A stretch of DNA of 5,846 bases. It comes from Candidatus Poribacteria bacterium. GTDB taxonomy: Bacteria; Poribacteria; DTPJ01. Both the position numbers and the translations under genes were made by a program. The notes under the pieces were generated by a model. That model worked only from the letters and a program-made list of their open reading frames with translations. It did not search any database and had not been told where the DNA came from. Location: the NCBI GenBank assembly GCA_011334435.1, contig DTPJ01000389.1, positions 1-5,846 of the forward strand, read 5' to 3'. Of this stretch, positions 5,806 through 5,846 are shown piece after piece (the first letter of the stretch is position 1; the number at the start of each line of letters is the position of its first letter).

Positions 5806-5846
5806 TGAGGCTTATTTTTGGAACATAAAGTTTCAACACCCTTGAT
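5759..5846 (-). CRISPR. Putative edge of a CRISPR array: one full repeat, one spacer, one partial repeat
   Basis: GTTTCAACACCCTTGAT (plus strand) occurs at 5759-5775 and again at 5830-5846, where the window ends; with the preceding A the shared block is 18 bp. The 71-bp pitch fits a 37-bp repeat (5759-5795) plus a 34-bp spacer (5796-5829). Read on the minus strand the repeat begins GTCTCAG and ends GTTGAAAC. Its ends are near-complementary (GTCTC against GAAAC), and CCC...GGG can form a small internal hairpin. The GTTGAAAC end resembles the 8-nt crRNA 5' handle seen in many type I and III systems, implying leftward transcription, so this would be the leader-distal end with the array continuing to the right. 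The pitch is not a multiple of 3, which argues against a coding tandem repeat. The right boundary of the repeat is inferred from one copy, and no cas gene is visible. Confidence 0.62.

Noticed and set aside
5796..5829. Putative spacer as a self-targeting spacer
   Set aside because: I saw no matching sequence elsewhere in the window on either strand; its target cannot be judged without a database search.

Overview
The window looks like part of a chromosome of a Gram-negative bacterium. It encodes an outer-membrane beta-barrel protein with a signal peptide and a C-terminal phenylalanine, its Shine-Dalgarno sites are strong (AAGGAG/AAGGAGG), and its promoters are sigma70-like. Base composition leans A+T and is uneven: by eye 1072-2052 is the most GC-rich gene and the outer-membrane gene the most AT-rich. 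Several Gfo/Idh/MocA-type oxidoreductases beside a CBM9-DUF5916 outer-membrane protein suggest an uncultured lineage of the FCB or PVC type (Poribacteria- or Latescibacteria-like). That placement is inference from gene content only.

Layout. Positions 1-1068 (+) hold a Gfo/Idh/MocA oxidoreductase whose start lies left of the window. It converges, with only 3 bp between stop codons, on a leftward group: an outer-membrane CBM9-DUF5916 protein (5162-3072), then a short-chain dehydrogenase/reductase 19 bp downstream (3052-2159), then, after a 106-bp gap with its own promoter-like sequence, a second Gfo/Idh/MocA oxidoreductase (2052-1072). Upstream of the outer-membrane gene are two overlapping good sigma70 promoters, both with 17-bp spacers. 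The group can be read as a surface protein with a carbohydrate-binding-like domain co-expressed with NAD(P)-dependent dehydrogenases acting on a sugar, polyol or sugar acid. The substrate cannot be read from the sequence.

The right end is different in character. A 93-codon orphan gene with a strong ribosome binding site (5657-5376, -) is preceded by a 53-codon open frame that overlaps its start. That frame runs through what looks like the terminal repeat of a CRISPR array. An 18-bp sequence (ATCAAGGGTGTTGAAACT on the minus strand) occurs twice at a 71-bp pitch, fitting a 37-bp repeat plus 34-bp spacer, and the window ends inside the second repeat. Repeat polarity (ending GTTGAAAC) suggests that the array is transcribed leftward and that this is its leader-distal end, with most of the array to the right.

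A short plus-strand frame at 5318-5425 encodes a fragment resembling a helix-turn-helix N-terminus and may be a gene remnant. No tRNA, rRNA, insertion sequence or convincing intrinsic terminator was found. No gene-free stretch exceeds 300 bases; the longest is 5163-5375.
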